Positions 9,777 through 19,345 are shown, numbered from the stretch's first letter. The stretch: DNA of 64,000 nt from an uncultured Clostridia bacterium (GCA_947510165.1 CANNSB010000001.1:124001-188000); one strand, 5' to 3'. The notes: generated from the sequence alone by a model not told the origin. Translations and numbers: made by a program.

Positions 9777-10762
9777 TGTCATCAGAAATATTACAAGTTA
9801 AAAATTTAGTTAAATATTTTCCAATTGGTACAGGAATGTCTAAAAAAAATAAAAGTGTTGTTAAGTCTGTGGATGGCGTCTCCTTTTCTATAAATCGTGG
9901 AGAGATAATGGGTTTAGTAGGAGAGTCTGGGTGTGGAAAGACAACTGTTGGGAGAACAATATTAAGGCTTCATGACGCAACAGATGGAGAAGTTATTTTT
10001 GATGGAAAAGATATATTTAAATTAAATAAATCTCAACTTAGAAAAACCAGACCAGATATGCAACTAATATTTCAAGATCCTTATAGTTCTTTAAGTCCAA
10101 GAATTCCAGTTGGAGATATAATTGGTGAGGCAGTTTTAGAACATAAAATAGTTCCTAAATCTGAATATAAAGATTATATTATAAAAATAATGAAAGACTG
10201 TGGATTACAAGAGTATCATATTTCTAGATATCCACATGAATTTTCGGGGGGACAAAGACAAAGAATTTGTATAGCTAGAGCAATTGCTTTAAAGCCAAAA
10301 CTTATAGTTGCAGATGAACCTGTTTCCGCTCTTGATGTATCTATACAGGCTCAAATTATAAATCTTCTTAAAGATTTACAAAAAGAGTATTCTTTAACTT
10401 ATTTATTTATCTCCCATGATTTATCTGTTGTAGAACATATATCTGATAAAGTTGGAGTTATGTATCTTGGAAATATTGTAGAAATGGGATCTAAATATGA
10501 TATTTTTAAAAATTGTATGCATCCATATACAAAAGCTTTATTAAGTTCTGTGCCTATTCCTGATCCATCATATAAATGCGATCGAATATTATTAAAAGGA
10601 GATATTCCATCGGCTTCTAATCCTCCTTTAGGTTGTAAATTTAATACTAGGTGTCCAAGTGTAATGGATATTTGTAAAAAAGTTTCTCCAGAATATAAAG
10701 ATTATGGAAATGGTCATATGGTTTCATGTCATCTTTATACAAATAGTAAATATGAAAAATAA
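9776..10762 (+). CDS. oppF: Oligopeptide ABC transporter ATPase, OppF type
   Basis: Second ATPase of the peptide importer, 328 residues. It has Walker A GESGCGKT, signature FSGGQRQR and Walker [14 protein letters not shown], and a C-terminal extension again with four cysteines (CKFNTRC ... SCHLY). Two Cys-containing ATPases in tandem are the hallmark of Opp/Dpp systems. Translation is coupled to oppD by the TAATG overlap. Its own end overlaps a small membrane protein gene by 11 bases. Confidence 0.93.
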   Translation: MSSEILQVKNLVKYFPIGTGMSKKNKSVVKSVDGVSFSINRGEIMGLVGESGCGKTTVGRTILRLHDATDGEVIFDGKDIFKLNKSQLRKTRPDMQLIFQDPYSSLSPRIPVGDIIGEAVLEHKIVPKSEYKDYIIKIMKDCGLQEYHISRYPHEFSGGQRQRICIARAIALKPKLIVADEPVSALDVSIQAQIINLLKDLQKEYSLTYLFISHDLSVVEHISDKVGVMYLGNIVEMGSKYDIFKNCMHPYTKALLSSVPIPDPSYKCDRILLKGDIPSASNPPLGCKFNTRCPSVMDICKKVSPEYKDYGNGHMVSCHLYTNSKYEK

Positions 10763-11009
10763 AAATAAAGATGATTTTGAAGATAATGGAATGACAATAT
10801 CGGAGATGAATATTGACGGAATGCCTTTTTATGATAAAAGTATAGTTAATAAAAGTAAAAAATATTATTCTGGATCATATACAAAATTATCTAAATTAGA
10901 ACGTAAACAAGTGATTAAAATATATTTAAAGATGATATTGCCTATAGGTGGAATCTTTATTTTAATATATTTTTTAATATTTTTTGGATTTTGGATTATA
11001 TTTAAATAA
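10752..11009 (+). CDS. Small membrane protein at end of opp operon
   Basis: I do not recognise this 85-residue protein. The N-terminal 50 residues are polar and charged and include the stretch MTISEMNIDGMPFYD; one hydrophobic helix fills residues 57-83 and ends with a single lysine. ATG 10752 overlaps the oppF stop by 11 bases and has no good ribosome site, so it is probably translated by coupling; ATG 10791 is a possible shorter start. It is the last gene before a strong terminator, so it is part of the opp transcript and may be an accessory or assembly subunit. That role is inference from position only. Confidence 0.7.
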   Translation: MKNKNKDDFEDNGMTISEMNIDGMPFYDKSIVNKSKKYYSGSYTKLSKLERKQVIKIYLKMILPIGGIFILIYFLIFFGFWIIFK

Positions 11010-11038
11010 AAAGCACACAACATTTGTTGTGTGCTTTT
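11009..11038. terminator. Bidirectional terminator between opp operon and mnmA
   Basis: Perfect 13-bp stem (11009-11021 with 11026-11038), loop ATTT. Flanking A-run and T-run serve both the opp operon (+) and mnmA (-), whose stop is at 11042. Confidence 0.92.
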
Positions 11039-11041
11039 TAT

Positions 11042-12109
11042 TTATTGTATTATTCCTCCACCGGCTACTATATCATCAATATATATAACAGCAGATTGTC
11101 CTTTAGTTATAGCTCTTTGGGGAATATCAAATTTTATATATGTTATGTTATTTTCTTTAAAATAAATTTTTCCAGTAGCTAGTTTTGCTTGATTTCTTAT
11201 TTTAATATTTACAGATATATTTAATAATGTAGATTTATCAACAAGCCAGTTGGTATCAGAAATATTACATTCATCAGAAAATAGATGGATTTCATCAGAA
11301 AGAGTAATTTCTTTTGTATTAGGATTTAATTTTGATACAAACATAGGTTTGTTAAATGTAATGCCTAGTCCTTTTCTTTGTCCTATTGTATAGTTCCAAA
11401 ATCCTTTATGTTTTCCCAATATATTTCCATCAATATCAATAAAATTTCCTCTTGGAGAACATTCAAAAGTATATCCTTCTAAAAAAGTGTTATAGCCATT
11501 TTTATCAATAAAGCAAATTTCTTGGCTATCTTTTTTTTTGCTAACTATATCTAAATTATATTTATCTGCTAATTGTCTAACTTCTGGTTTAGAATATTCA
11601 CCTAAAGGAAATAGTGTTTTTTCTAAGTGTGATTTGGGGATATTATATAAAAAGTAGCTTTGATCTTTTTTATCATATTCTGCTTTTGCTAAAAAAACAT
11701 CATTGTTTTTGTGAATAATTTTTGCATAATGACCAGTTGAAATATAATCAAAACCAGTAGACATAGCTTTATTATAGAAGTGATCAAATTTTATAGATTT
11801 ATTACATACAATACAGGGGTTTGGTGTTTTTCCATTTTTATATTCTTCGACAAAATAATCAACTACATTTTTTTTAAATACATCTTTAAAATTGAAGGTA
11901 TAATGAGGGATACCAAGTATATCAGCGATGTCTTTTGCATCATTTACATCATCCAGAGAACAGCAAGAATCTTCTCTATCAAATACATCGTCCATAGGAT
12001 GCCATAATTTAAATGTAACTCCTGTTACATCATATCCCATATCTATTAGAAGAGCAGCGGCGACAGAACTGTCAACTCCTCCGCTCATTCCTAGCAAGAC
12101 TTTTTTCAA
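11042..12109 (-). CDS. mnmA: tRNA-specific 2-thiouridylase
   Basis: Thiolates U34 in the anticodon wobble position of Lys, Glu and Gln tRNAs, taking sulfur from a cysteine desulfurase. PP-loop GMSGGVDSS is at residues 7-15; the two catalytic cysteines are Cys99 in NPCIVC and Cys199 in SQEICF. 355 residues is normal. It is the third gene of a minus-strand operon galE-cysK-mnmA, only 10 bases after cysK. A cysteine desulfurase that might supply sulfur lies nearby at 15.8 kb on the other strand. Confidence 0.96.
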   Translation of the reverse strand: MKKVLLGMSGGVDSSVAAALLIDMGYDVTGVTFKLWHPMDDVFDREDSCCSLDDVNDAKDIADILGIPHYTFNFKDVFKKNVVDYFVEEYKNGKTPNPCIVCNKSIKFDHFYNKAMSTGFDYISTGHYAKIIHKNNDVFLAKAEYDKKDQSYFLYNIPKSHLEKTLFPLGEYSKPEVRQLADKYNLDIVSKKKDSQEICFIDKNGYNTFLEGYTFECSPRGNFIDIDGNILGKHKGFWNYTIGQRKGLGITFNKPMFVSKLNPNTKEITLSDEIHLFSDECNISDTNWLVDKSTLLNISVNIKIRNQAKLATGKIYFKENNITYIKFDIPQRAITKGQSAVIYIDDIVAGGGIIQ

Positions 12110-12119
12110 AATAATTCTC

Positions 12120-13058
12120 CTAAAATTTATTATTATAAAGGTCAGTAGATAGATATCTCTCTCCAGTATCAGGAAATATAACTATAATATTTTTATCTTT
12201 ATTTTCTTTTAAAAGAGCGAGGTTAGTTGCAGCTTTTAAAGCAGCCCCAGAAGAAGGACCAATAATTAGGCCTTCTTCATATGCAATTAAATTACAGTGA
12301 TATGCAGCGTCAAGGTATGAAATTCTATGTATTTCGTCTATAATATCTATATTTAAAATTTTTGGAATAAAACCTGGTCCAATGCCTTGTATCTTATGAT
12401 AACCAGGAGAACATCCATATAAAACAGATGATTCTTCCGGTTCTACTGCTATTATCTTCACGTTAGGTATATGTTTTTTTAAAACTTCTCCAACTCCTGT
12501 AATTGTCCCACCTGTGCCAACTCCACAAACAAATATATCAATATTTTTATCTGTATCTCTTAAAATTTCTTGTGCAGTGGTGTCCCTATGAATTTGATTG
12601 TTAGATATATTTTCAAATTGATGTAGTATAATAGAATTGGGAGTATCTTTTTGAAAATCTATAGATTTTTGAATGGCACCTTTCATACCAAGAGAAGAAG
12701 GAGTTGAAATAATTTCTGCACCAAGTGCTTTAAGCATATGAACTCTCTCTATTGATAATGCTTCTGGCATTGTTAATATAAGTTTATATTTTTTAGCTGC
12801 GCATATAAAAGCAAGACCAATACCTGTATTTCCACTTGTAGGCTCTATTATAATAGTTTCTGAGTTTAATAGCCCAGATTTTTCTGCATTCGATATCATA
12901 GCAATGCTGGTTCTATCTTTTATCGATCCTAGAGGATTAAAAGATTCTAATTTTGCAATTATCTTTCCATATGTATTTAGAGATTTATTATAATTTGTCA
13001 ATTCAAGCATAGGGGTATTTCCAATTAATTCTGTTAGAGATTTTTTTATCTTTTTCAT
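12120..13058 (-). CDS. cysK: Cysteine synthase (O-acetylserine thiol-lyase)
   Basis: PLP enzyme making cysteine from O-acetylserine and sulfide. The PLP lysine is Lys47 in GSIKDRT. The substrate loop PTSGNTG and the phosphate-binding GTGGTITG are present. 312 residues fits CysK/CysM. ATG 13058 has AGAGGA upstream. It lies between galE and mnmA on the minus strand. Whether it prefers O-acetylserine or another activated serine cannot be decided here. Confidence 0.94.
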   Translation of the reverse strand: MKKIKKSLTELIGNTPMLELTNYNKSLNTYGKIIAKLESFNPLGSIKDRTSIAMISNAEKSGLLNSETIIIEPTSGNTGIGLAFICAAKKYKLILTMPEALSIERVHMLKALGAEIISTPSSLGMKGAIQKSIDFQKDTPNSIILHQFENISNNQIHRDTTAQEILRDTDKNIDIFVCGVGTGGTITGVGEVLKKHIPNVKIIAVEPEESSVLYGCSPGYHKIQGIGPGFIPKILNIDIIDEIHRISYLDAAYHCNLIAYEEGLIIGPSSGAALKAATNLALLKENKDKNIIVIFPDTGERYLSTDLYNNKF

Positions 13059-13091
13059 AAAATTCCTCTATCTATATAATTTTAAAATAAA

Positions 13092-14096
13092 TTATATTAT
13101 CTTGTGTTTTATAAAATTGTAGCTATCTAAGCACATATCTTCAAGAGATTTTGTTGATTTCCAGTTTAAAACTTTTTTCGCTAATTCAGTATTAGCATAG
13201 CAAGAATCAATATCTCCTGGACGTCTATCCACAATATTATAAGGTATATTAATATTATTTACTTTTATAAAAGTGTCAACAAGTTGTAAAACAGAATATC
13301 CTCTACCAGTACCTAAATTTATCTTTATAATTTCGTTATTATTATTTATATATTCTAAAGCTTTAACATGACCATCCGCTAGATCAGAAACATGGATATA
13401 ATCTCTAACACCAGTTCCATCAATAGTGTTATAATTATTTCCAAATATATTTAGTCTATCCAATTGTTTAATAGCAACTTTTATAATATAAGGCATAAGA
13501 TTGTTAGGAATTCCGCAAGGATTTTCTCCAATAAGTCCGGATTTATCTGCACCAATAGGATTAAAATATCTTAATATAGCTATAGACCAAGAAGGATCTG
13601 ATTTATGTATATCTGTTAAAATATTTTCTATTGTTAGTTTAGAATATCCATAAGGGTTTGTTATAGAAAGCTTATCGGTTTCTTTTATCGGAAGATGTTC
13701 AGGATTTCCGTAAACTGTAGCTGATGAACTAAAAACAATTTTTTTGCAATTAAATTCTTTCATTACATTTAATAATAATATGGTTCCTACTATATTATTA
13801 TTATAATATAGTAGTGGTTTTTCGATAGATTCACCAACTGCCTTTAATCCTGCAAAATGTATTACAGATGTTATTTTATATTTTGTAAAAACATTTTTTA
13901 AAAAATTAGTATTACATATATCTGCTTTTAAAAATATTATATTTTTTTTAATTATAGTTTGTAATTTATCTATAACAGAAAAATCGCTATTAGATAGATT
14001 ATCTAATATAATAATTTTATCAGATATAGTTTTTGATAGTTCTACAATGGTGTGAGACCCAATATATCCAGTTCCTCCAGTTATAAGAATAGCCAT
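13092..14096 (-). CDS. galE: UDP-glucose 4-epimerase
   Basis: Interconverts UDP-glucose and UDP-galactose. The NAD-binding GGTGYIG is at residues 7-13 and the catalytic pair Y149-GYS-K153 is in place. 334 residues is standard. I chose ATG 14096, seven bases after GTGAGG; an in-frame TTG lies six bases further up but lacks a site. It is the first gene of the minus-strand operon with its own consensus promoter. No other galactose genes are nearby, so its role is probably supplying UDP-sugars for the envelope or exopolysaccharide. Confidence 0.95.
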   Translation of the reverse strand: MAILITGGTGYIGSHTIVELSKTISDKIIILDNLSNSDFSVIDKLQTIIKKNIIFLKADICNTNFLKNVFTKYKITSVIHFAGLKAVGESIEKPLLYYNNNIVGTILLLNVMKEFNCKKIVFSSSATVYGNPEHLPIKETDKLSITNPYGYSKLTIENILTDIHKSDPSWSIAILRYFNPIGADKSGLIGENPCGIPNNLMPYIIKVAIKQLDRLNIFGNNYNTIDGTGVRDYIHVSDLADGHVKALEYINNNNEIIKINLGTGRGYSVLQLVDTFIKVNNINIPYNIVDRRPGDIDSCYANTELAKKVLNWKSTKSLEDMCLDSYNFIKHKII

Positions 14097-14130
14097 AGAC
14101 AAACCTCACTTTATAATGATAATAATTAGA

Positions 14131-14159
14131 ATTATATTGTAATATTTAGATAAAGTCAA
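14131..14159 (-). promoter_or_regulatory. Promoter of galE-cysK-mnmA
   Basis: Read on the minus strand: TTGACT (14159-14154), 17-base spacer, TATAAT (14136-14131). It is divergent from the ispD promoter 55 bases away. Confidence 0.8.
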
Positions 14160-14213
14160 TTATAGTAATACATAATATAATAATTTTATATTTGTTGAAA
14201 AGTTTATAAAAAT

Positions 14214-14242
14214 TTGTTATATTTATAATAAATTTGTATAAT
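14214..14242 (+). promoter_or_regulatory. Promoter of ispD-ispF
   Basis: TTGTTA at 14214-14219, 17-base spacer, TATAAT at 14237-14242. The expected transcript begins near 14249, which rules out the in-frame TTG at 14234 as the ispD start. Confidence 0.7.
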
Positions 14243-14278
14243 ATAATATTTATTATAAATAAGAAAGAAAGTGATATT

Positions 14279-14986
14279 TTGGAGAAATTTTCTTTAATAG
14301 TTGTAGCCGCAGGAAGTTCAGCAAGAATGGGTGGAGTTTCTAAACAAACATTGGTTTTAAATAATATACCTGTTGTTTGCCATAGTTTGATAAAATTTAA
14401 TAAAATAGGACTTATAAATGATATAGTTGTAGTGACTAGATCGGCAGATATAAATCTTGTTAAATATTATGTAAAAGAAAATAATATTACAAAGGTTTTA
14501 AATGTTGTAGCAGGAGGAGAAACAAGGCAGCAATCTGTTGCTAATGGTATGAGATATATTGATACTCAAACTGAATATATAGCTATACATGATGGGGCAA
14601 GACCTCTTATTTTAAAAAAAGATATAATAAATGTTTTGAAAAACGCAATAATATATGGATCTTCTGTATTAGGCGTTTTAGCAAAAGATACTATTAAGGA
14701 GATCGATTCGGAAGGCTTTATAAAAACTACATTTAAAAGAGAGAATTTAATTCATGCACAAACTCCTCAGGCTTTTAATAAAAAGAATTTTATAGAATGT
14801 ATAAATCATTGTATAAGAAATGGATTAGATTTTACAGATGATTCACAGATGTATGAAAAGATGGGTTATAAAATATTTTTTACAGAGGGAAGTTATAGTA
14901 ATTTAAAGATAACAACTAAAGAAGATATTCTATTGGCTAAAAATCTTATATTAGATATAGCTGAAAAAGAGAAGGTGGATGAATGA
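14279..14986 (+). CDS. ispD: 2-C-methyl-D-erythritol 4-phosphate cytidylyltransferase
   Basis: Third step of the MEP isoprenoid pathway: joins CTP and methylerythritol phosphate. The N-terminal nucleotide-binding [14 protein letters not shown] is a mild variant of the usual AAGxGxRMGxxxPKQ, with Ser in place of Pro. The IHDGARPL motif is present. 235 residues from TTG 14279, which follows an AAGAAAG site and the promoter. The stop overlaps the ispF start by four bases (ATGA). Confidence 0.93.
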   Translation: MEKFSLIVVAAGSSARMGGVSKQTLVLNNIPVVCHSLIKFNKIGLINDIVVVTRSADINLVKYYVKENNITKVLNVVAGGETRQQSVANGMRYIDTQTEYIAIHDGARPLILKKDIINVLKNAIIYGSSVLGVLAKDTIKEIDSEGFIKTTFKRENLIHAQTPQAFNKKNFIECINHCIRNGLDFTDDSQMYEKMGYKIFFTEGSYSNLKITTKEDILLAKNLILDIAEKEKVDE

Positions 14987-15462
14987 TAAGAATAGGACAT
15001 GGATATGATGCGCATCGGTTGGTAGAGGGAAGAAAATTAGTTTTAGGTGGAGTTGAAATACCTTATAAAATGGGACTTTTGGGACATTCTGACGCTGATG
15101 TAGTTATTCATGCTGTTATAGATTCATTGTTGGGTGCAGCTGGTATGGGAGATATAGGTTGTATATTTCCTGATACAGATCAAAAATATAAAGATATATC
15201 TAGTAGAAGATTATTAAAAGATGTTTATAAATTATTAGTAGACAATAATTATACTATAGGAAATATAGACATAACTATTATAATACAAAAACCATATTTA
15301 AAATTATATGTAAGTCTAATGAAAGAAAATATATCAAAAGATTTAAATATAGATATAAATTATATAAATATAAAAGCTACTACAGAAGAAAGAATGGGAT
15401 TTACGGGAAGGGAAGAAGGAATTTCTTGTCATAGTGTATGTATATTAAATATAGATAAATAG
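14983..15462 (+). CDS. ispF: 2-C-methyl-D-erythritol 2,4-cyclodiphosphate synthase
   Basis: Forms the cyclic diphosphate intermediate in the MEP pathway. The metal-binding GHGYDAHRL (Asp9, His11) and [13 protein letters not shown] are intact, and the C-terminal [16 protein letters not shown] is canonical. 159 residues is the family size. Translation is coupled to ispD by a four-base overlap, as in many Firmicutes. Confidence 0.97.
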   Translation: MIRIGHGYDAHRLVEGRKLVLGGVEIPYKMGLLGHSDADVVIHAVIDSLLGAAGMGDIGCIFPDTDQKYKDISSRRLLKDVYKLLVDNNYTIGNIDITIIIQKPYLKLYVSLMKENISKDLNIDINYINIKATTEERMGFTGREEGISCHSVCILNIDK

Positions 15463-15514
15463 GTTATCAATCTATATTTTTTGAGCATATAATAGTTTCT
15501 AGAGGGTGATAAAA

Positions 15515-15742
15515 GTGTACAAAAGAAAACTGATTATATTAAGCTCAATAACATATGCATATAGGGCAAGAGATTTTTTGTATAAAAAAGGAATTCAAGT
15601 AACTATATTAAAGACTCCAATAGAATATTCTCCTAGAGGTTGCGGATATAGTATTGAAATAAAGGAAACAATTCATACGATAGAAGAAATTTATCTTGAA
15701 TTAAAATGTGCTAACATAAAAGTTTTGGGATATGTAGAATAG
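15515..15742 (+). CDS. DUF3343 (putative Se/S carrier-like) protein
   Basis: Small cytoplasmic protein of 75 residues with the layout of the DUF3343 family, proposed as a sulfur or selenium carrier. The single motif SPRGCGYSIEI holds the family's conserved Cys-Gly followed by a beta strand. GTG 15515 has AGAGGGTG six bases upstream and is preferred over GTG 15506, which lies inside that site. The gene is 29 bases before a cysteine desulfurase, so sulfur taken from cysteine may be passed to this protein; that is inference. Confidence 0.8.
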   Translation: MYKRKLIILSSITYAYRARDFLYKKGIQVTILKTPIEYSPRGCGYSIEIKETIHTIEEIYLELKCANIKVLGYVE

Positions 15743-15771
15743 ATAAATTATTTTTTATAGAGGTGATTATA

Positions 15772-16911
15772 TTGTTTTATTTTGATAATGCATCAACTAG
15801 TTATCCAAAACCTCCTAATATGAAAGAAACTCTGTGTTATTATATAGATAATTTTGGAGGGAATCCTGGAAGAAGTGGGCATAATATATCTATGATAACA
15901 GGAGAAAAGATATATCAGATTCGAGAAATGATTTCTAATTTTTTTGGATCTGAAGTTGAAAATGTCGTTTTTACAAATAATTGTACAGAAAGCTTAAATA
16001 TGGGAATCAAAGGAATTGTATTAAAAGGAGATCATATAATAACAACTAATATAGAGCATAATTCTGTTTTGAGACCGCTTTTTAAATTAGAAAAAGATGG
16101 AATAATAGAGCTATCTATAATAAATGTTGTGGATAAAACTAATGAAGAAATCATAATTGATATAAAGTCTAATATAAAGTCTAATACAAAATCTATAATT
16201 ATTAATCATGGATCAAATGTAATAGGGAAAATAATGCCTATATCTGATATAGGTATATTATGTAAAAATAATAATGTTATTTTTATTGTAGATGCTGCGC
16301 AAACAGCGGGTGTTATTGAAATAGACGTTGTTAAAGATAATATAAATATTTTGTGTATGGCTGGACATAAAGGACTATATGGATGTTCTGGTACAGGTAT
16401 TATGATTATAAATAATATAAATTCTGAAGATATTAAAACATTAAAAGAGGGTGGAACAGGAAGTGTTTCTCAAGATTTTACACATCCTATATTTATGCCG
16501 GATAGATTTGAATCGGGAACATTAAATACTTTAGGAATTATTAGTTTAGAATGTGGAATTAATTTTATAAATTTCAAAGGAATAAATAATATATATAGTT
16601 TTGAATATTCTTTATGTAAATATGTATATGAAAGTCTTGCGAATATGGATAAAATACAACTTTATGTTAATAATTATTCTAAAGATAGATATGTACCAAT
16701 AATTAGTTTTAATATAAAAGGAAAGAGTTCTATAGAAACAGTTGATAGTTTAAATAATAAAGGGTTTGCATTAAGGGGAGGTTTTCATTGTGCACCTCTT
16801 ATACATAAATACCTAAAAACAGATAAAATAGGTTTAGTTAGATTTTCGCCATCTACATTTAATAATATGGAAGAAATCAAATATTTTTTATCGACTATTT
16901 ATAATATTTAA
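15772..16911 (+). CDS. Cysteine desulfurase / selenocysteine-lyase-like aminotransferase
   Basis: Class V PLP enzyme of 379 residues that removes sulfur (or selenium) from cysteine. The PLP lysine is Lys200 in MAGHKGLYGCSG and the active-site cysteine is Cys340 in RGGFHCAPL. The N-terminus YFDNASTSYPKP is typical of the CsdB-like family. TTG 15772 is favoured because AGAGGTG ends six bases before it; GTG 15763 lies within that site. It pairs with the DUF3343 gene. No selenium genes (selA, selB, selD) are in the window, so a sulfur role is the safer guess. Confidence 0.87.
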   Translation: MFYFDNASTSYPKPPNMKETLCYYIDNFGGNPGRSGHNISMITGEKIYQIREMISNFFGSEVENVVFTNNCTESLNMGIKGIVLKGDHIITTNIEHNSVLRPLFKLEKDGIIELSIINVVDKTNEEIIIDIKSNIKSNTKSIIINHGSNVIGKIMPISDIGILCKNNNVIFIVDAAQTAGVIEIDVVKDNINILCMAGHKGLYGCSGTGIMIINNINSEDIKTLKEGGTGSVSQDFTHPIFMPDRFESGTLNTLGIISLECGINFINFKGINNIYSFEYSLCKYVYESLANMDKIQLYVNNYSKDRYVPIISFNIKGKSSIETVDSLNNKGFALRGGFHCAPLIHKYLKTDKIGLVRFSPSTFNNMEEIKYFLSTIYNI

Positions 16912-16920
16912 TATTCTTTA

Positions 16921-16949
16921 TTTAAATATATTTTAATCTATGTTATTAT
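16921..16949 (+). promoter_or_regulatory. Possible promoter of cdaA
   Basis: TTTAAA, 17 bases, TATTAT. It is a weaker match than the other promoters here but correctly placed, 40 bases before cdaA. Confidence 0.4.
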
Positions 16950-16988
16950 AGTAGACAATGTTTATTATTCTAACAGGAGGCGTAGATT

Positions 16989-17867
16989 ATGGAATATATT
17001 TCTTATTTTTGGAACTCTATTATTAGTGTGATAAACACGTTTTCTTTAGCTGATGTAATAGATATTATTTTAGTTTTTTATCTAGTATATAAAGGTATAA
17101 ATGTTGTAAAAGAAACAAGAGCGGAACAATTGGTTAAAGGGATAATTTTGCTTAGCTTAGCTTTCTTTTTTGTAAATATATTTGGATTAAAAACAATAGG
17201 GTTTTTATTAGAGAATATATTCCAAATAGGAATAATAGCAATTATTGTTATGTTTCAGCCAGAATTAAGAAGAGCTTTAGAAAAAGTTGGAAGAACAAAA
17301 GTGTCTAAATTAACTGTATTTGGCGGAAATACAGACGATAATGTAAAAAAAGCTTTAATTTTAAAAAATATAATATCTATAGTTGTTAATTCTGTAGATA
17401 GTATGTCTAAATCTAAAACAGGCGCACTTATAGTTTTCGAAAGGCAGACTAAACTTGGAGAACAAATTTCTACTGGAGTTTGTTTGAATGCAAAAATAAG
17501 TAAAGAGCTTGTGGAAAATATATTTTTTCATAATTCACCACTTCATGATGGTGCTATTATAATTAGGGATAACCTTATTTTAGCTGCTGCCTGCTTTCTT
17601 CCAAAGCCGCAAAATGAAGAATTTATAGATAGAAAATTTGGAGCAAGACATAGAGCTGCAATTGGTATGAGTGAAAATTCTGATGCTATTGTTATTATAG
17701 TTTCAGAAGAAAAAGGGACGGTATCTGTTTCTGATTATGGACAAATTTTTCAAAAATCTTCAAAAGAAGAGTTATTATCTTTTTTAACAAAAAAACTTAT
17801 ATCTGATAATTTTAAATCTGTGAATAATAAAAAAAGTTCCAAGTTTTGGAGGCTAAAAAATAAATGA
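16989..17867 (+). CDS. cdaA: Diadenylate cyclase CdaA (c-di-AMP synthase)
   Basis: Makes cyclic di-AMP from two ATP at the membrane; the messenger controls potassium and osmolyte uptake and wall integrity. Three N-terminal membrane helices (about residues 20-95) precede the DAC domain. DGA is at residues 187-189 and RHR at 220-222, both catalytic and intact. 292 residues is a little longer than usual, with a short lysine-rich tail. ATG follows AGGAGG. It overlaps cdaR by four bases. The usual third gene glmM is absent from this location. Confidence 0.95.
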   Translation: MEYISYFWNSIISVINTFSLADVIDIILVFYLVYKGINVVKETRAEQLVKGIILLSLAFFFVNIFGLKTIGFLLENIFQIGIIAIIVMFQPELRRALEKVGRTKVSKLTVFGGNTDDNVKKALILKNIISIVVNSVDSMSKSKTGALIVFERQTKLGEQISTGVCLNAKISKELVENIFFHNSPLHDGAIIIRDNLILAAACFLPKPQNEEFIDRKFGARHRAAIGMSENSDAIVIIVSEEKGTVSVSDYGQIFQKSSKEELLSFLTKKLISDNFKSVNNKKSSKFWRLKNK

Positions 17868-19135
17868 AGATAAAAATGAATAGATTGTTAGAAAATAATG
17901 GAATTGTTAAAATTATTTCTCTTATTATATCTATATTTGCTTGGTTTTTTGTTTCTTTAGTTATAAATCCTGAAATTTCAGTAACTGTTTATGATATTCC
18001 AATAAGGTCTAATATTGAGGGGTCCACTTTAGATACAATAGGTTTAAAAGTAGTTGATGGTATGGATACAACTGTTAAAGCTACGATAAAAGGAAAAAGA
18101 TATATATTAGGATCATTGAATAAAAATAATCTTTATGCAGATATTAATTTAAAAAATATTACTGGTCCAGGGGAATATATTTTAGACTATACAATAAATA
18201 TAGATATAGATAAAACGGGAAAAGTTTCTACAGATGATTATTCTATTGTAAATATTGCTCCTTCTAGTATAATGGTTAAATTAGATAGAATGATTGAAAA
18301 AGAGTATGCTATAGAAACTATAACACCAAATATATCTGCTAAAGAGGGATTTATAGTTGAAGAAGCATATAATTTATATGATACTATAAAATTATATGGC
18401 CCCGAGCAGGACATATCAAAAGTTGATAAAATTATTTTAAAAAATGATAAAAAAGCAATTATAGATACTACTATTATTTTAGATGGTATTTTAGAATTTC
18501 AAAGCAAAGAAGGTATTCCTCTGATATTACCAAATATTGTTTTGCCTGTAAATAAATTTGATATAACAGTTCCAGTATATAAATCTCAAATTGTTTATTT
18601 AACTTTTGATTATATAAATTTGCCATCTCATCTAAATAAAGATAACATTAGACACACTATTTCAACATCAGAAATTAATGTTGGTGTTCCAACAGGGAGT
18701 AATAATAATATAACTGATATTAATTTAGGAACTATTGATTTTAGAAGAATTGATATAGGATCAGAATTTACATTTGATATTGTTCTTCCATCTGGATATA
18801 AAAATCTTAGTGATGTTACAAATGTTTCAATTAAATTTAATAATGATGATTTTATTTCTGGAAATTATAATGTTTCCAATATTAGAATATTAAATCAACC
18901 ATCTGATTTTGATATTTTAATAGATACAAAGATAATACCAAATGTTAAAGTCATAGGAAATAAATCAGTGGTAGAAAATTTAGCACCTAGTGATATTGTA
19001 GGGGTATTAGATTTTTTAGATACTAAATTTTCTGAAGGAAAATCATCTGTATCTGTTAAGTTTGATTTTATAAATGGTGGAAATATATGGGCCGTAGGCG
19101 AATACACAATTATAATTACATCTAAAAAAAAATAA
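17864..19135 (+). CDS. cdaR: CdaA regulatory protein CdaR (YbbR domains)
   Basis: Membrane-anchored partner that modulates CdaA. One N-terminal membrane helix (about residues 13-33) is followed by an extracellular part with several YbbR repeats; the paired VNPEISVTVYDIPI and later ETITPNISAKEGFIVE blocks are typical. 423 residues. Start codon overlaps the cdaA stop (ATGA). A strong terminator follows immediately. Confidence 0.9.
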   Translation: MKIKMNRLLENNGIVKIISLIISIFAWFFVSLVINPEISVTVYDIPIRSNIEGSTLDTIGLKVVDGMDTTVKATIKGKRYILGSLNKNNLYADINLKNITGPGEYILDYTINIDIDKTGKVSTDDYSIVNIAPSSIMVKLDRMIEKEYAIETITPNISAKEGFIVEEAYNLYDTIKLYGPEQDISKVDKIILKNDKKAIIDTTIILDGILEFQSKEGIPLILPNIVLPVNKFDITVPVYKSQIVYLTFDYINLPSHLNKDNIRHTISTSEINVGVPTGSNNNITDINLGTIDFRRIDIGSEFTFDIVLPSGYKNLSDVTNVSIKFNNDDFISGNYNVSNIRILNQPSDFDILIDTKIIPNVKVIGNKSVVENLAPSDIVGVLDFLDTKFSEGKSSVSVKFDFINGGNIWAVGEYTIIITSKKK

Positions 19136-19139
19136 ATTA

Positions 19140-19173
19140 AAAAAGAGTATAGCTTTATTGTTATACTCTTTTT
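19140..19173 (+). terminator. Terminator after cdaA-cdaR
   Basis: 12-bp stem (19140-19151 with 19162-19173), 10-base loop, T-rich right flank continuing to 19178. Confidence 0.9.
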
Positions 19174-19176
19174 ATT

Positions 19177-19229
19177 TTAAAGTATAATATATAACATCTT
19201 TCAACAAAATATTATATATTATACTTTAA
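19177..19229. repeat. 18-bp perfect inverted repeat before the dcw cluster
   Basis: Arms 19177-19194 and 19212-19229, 17-base spacer, made only of A/T except one G/C pair per arm. It sits just after the cdaR terminator in the nearly 290-base gap before mraZ. No T-run follows, so it is not an evident terminator. Apart from this repeat, the promoter and the mraZ operator repeats, I see nothing else in the gap. Confidence 0.6.
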
Positions 19230-19307
19230 TTATAATTTTTTTGATATTTTCTAAAAATAATAATAAATTAAAGATAATAAAAAACCATTAATCTTAGTAT
19301 TATTATC

Positions 19308-19336
19308 TTGATTTTTGCTATTCAAGTGGGTATAAT
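19308..19336 (+). promoter_or_regulatory. Promoter of the dcw cluster
   Basis: TTGATT at 19308-19313, 17-base spacer, TATAAT at 19331-19336; transcription would start near 19343, just before a set of GTGG repeats. Confidence 0.75.
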
Positions 19337-19345
19337 AGGATAGAA

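Noticed and set aside
14234..14278. Longer ispD from TTG 14234
   Set aside because: The codon is within the -10 region of the promoter; TTG 14279 fits the family start.
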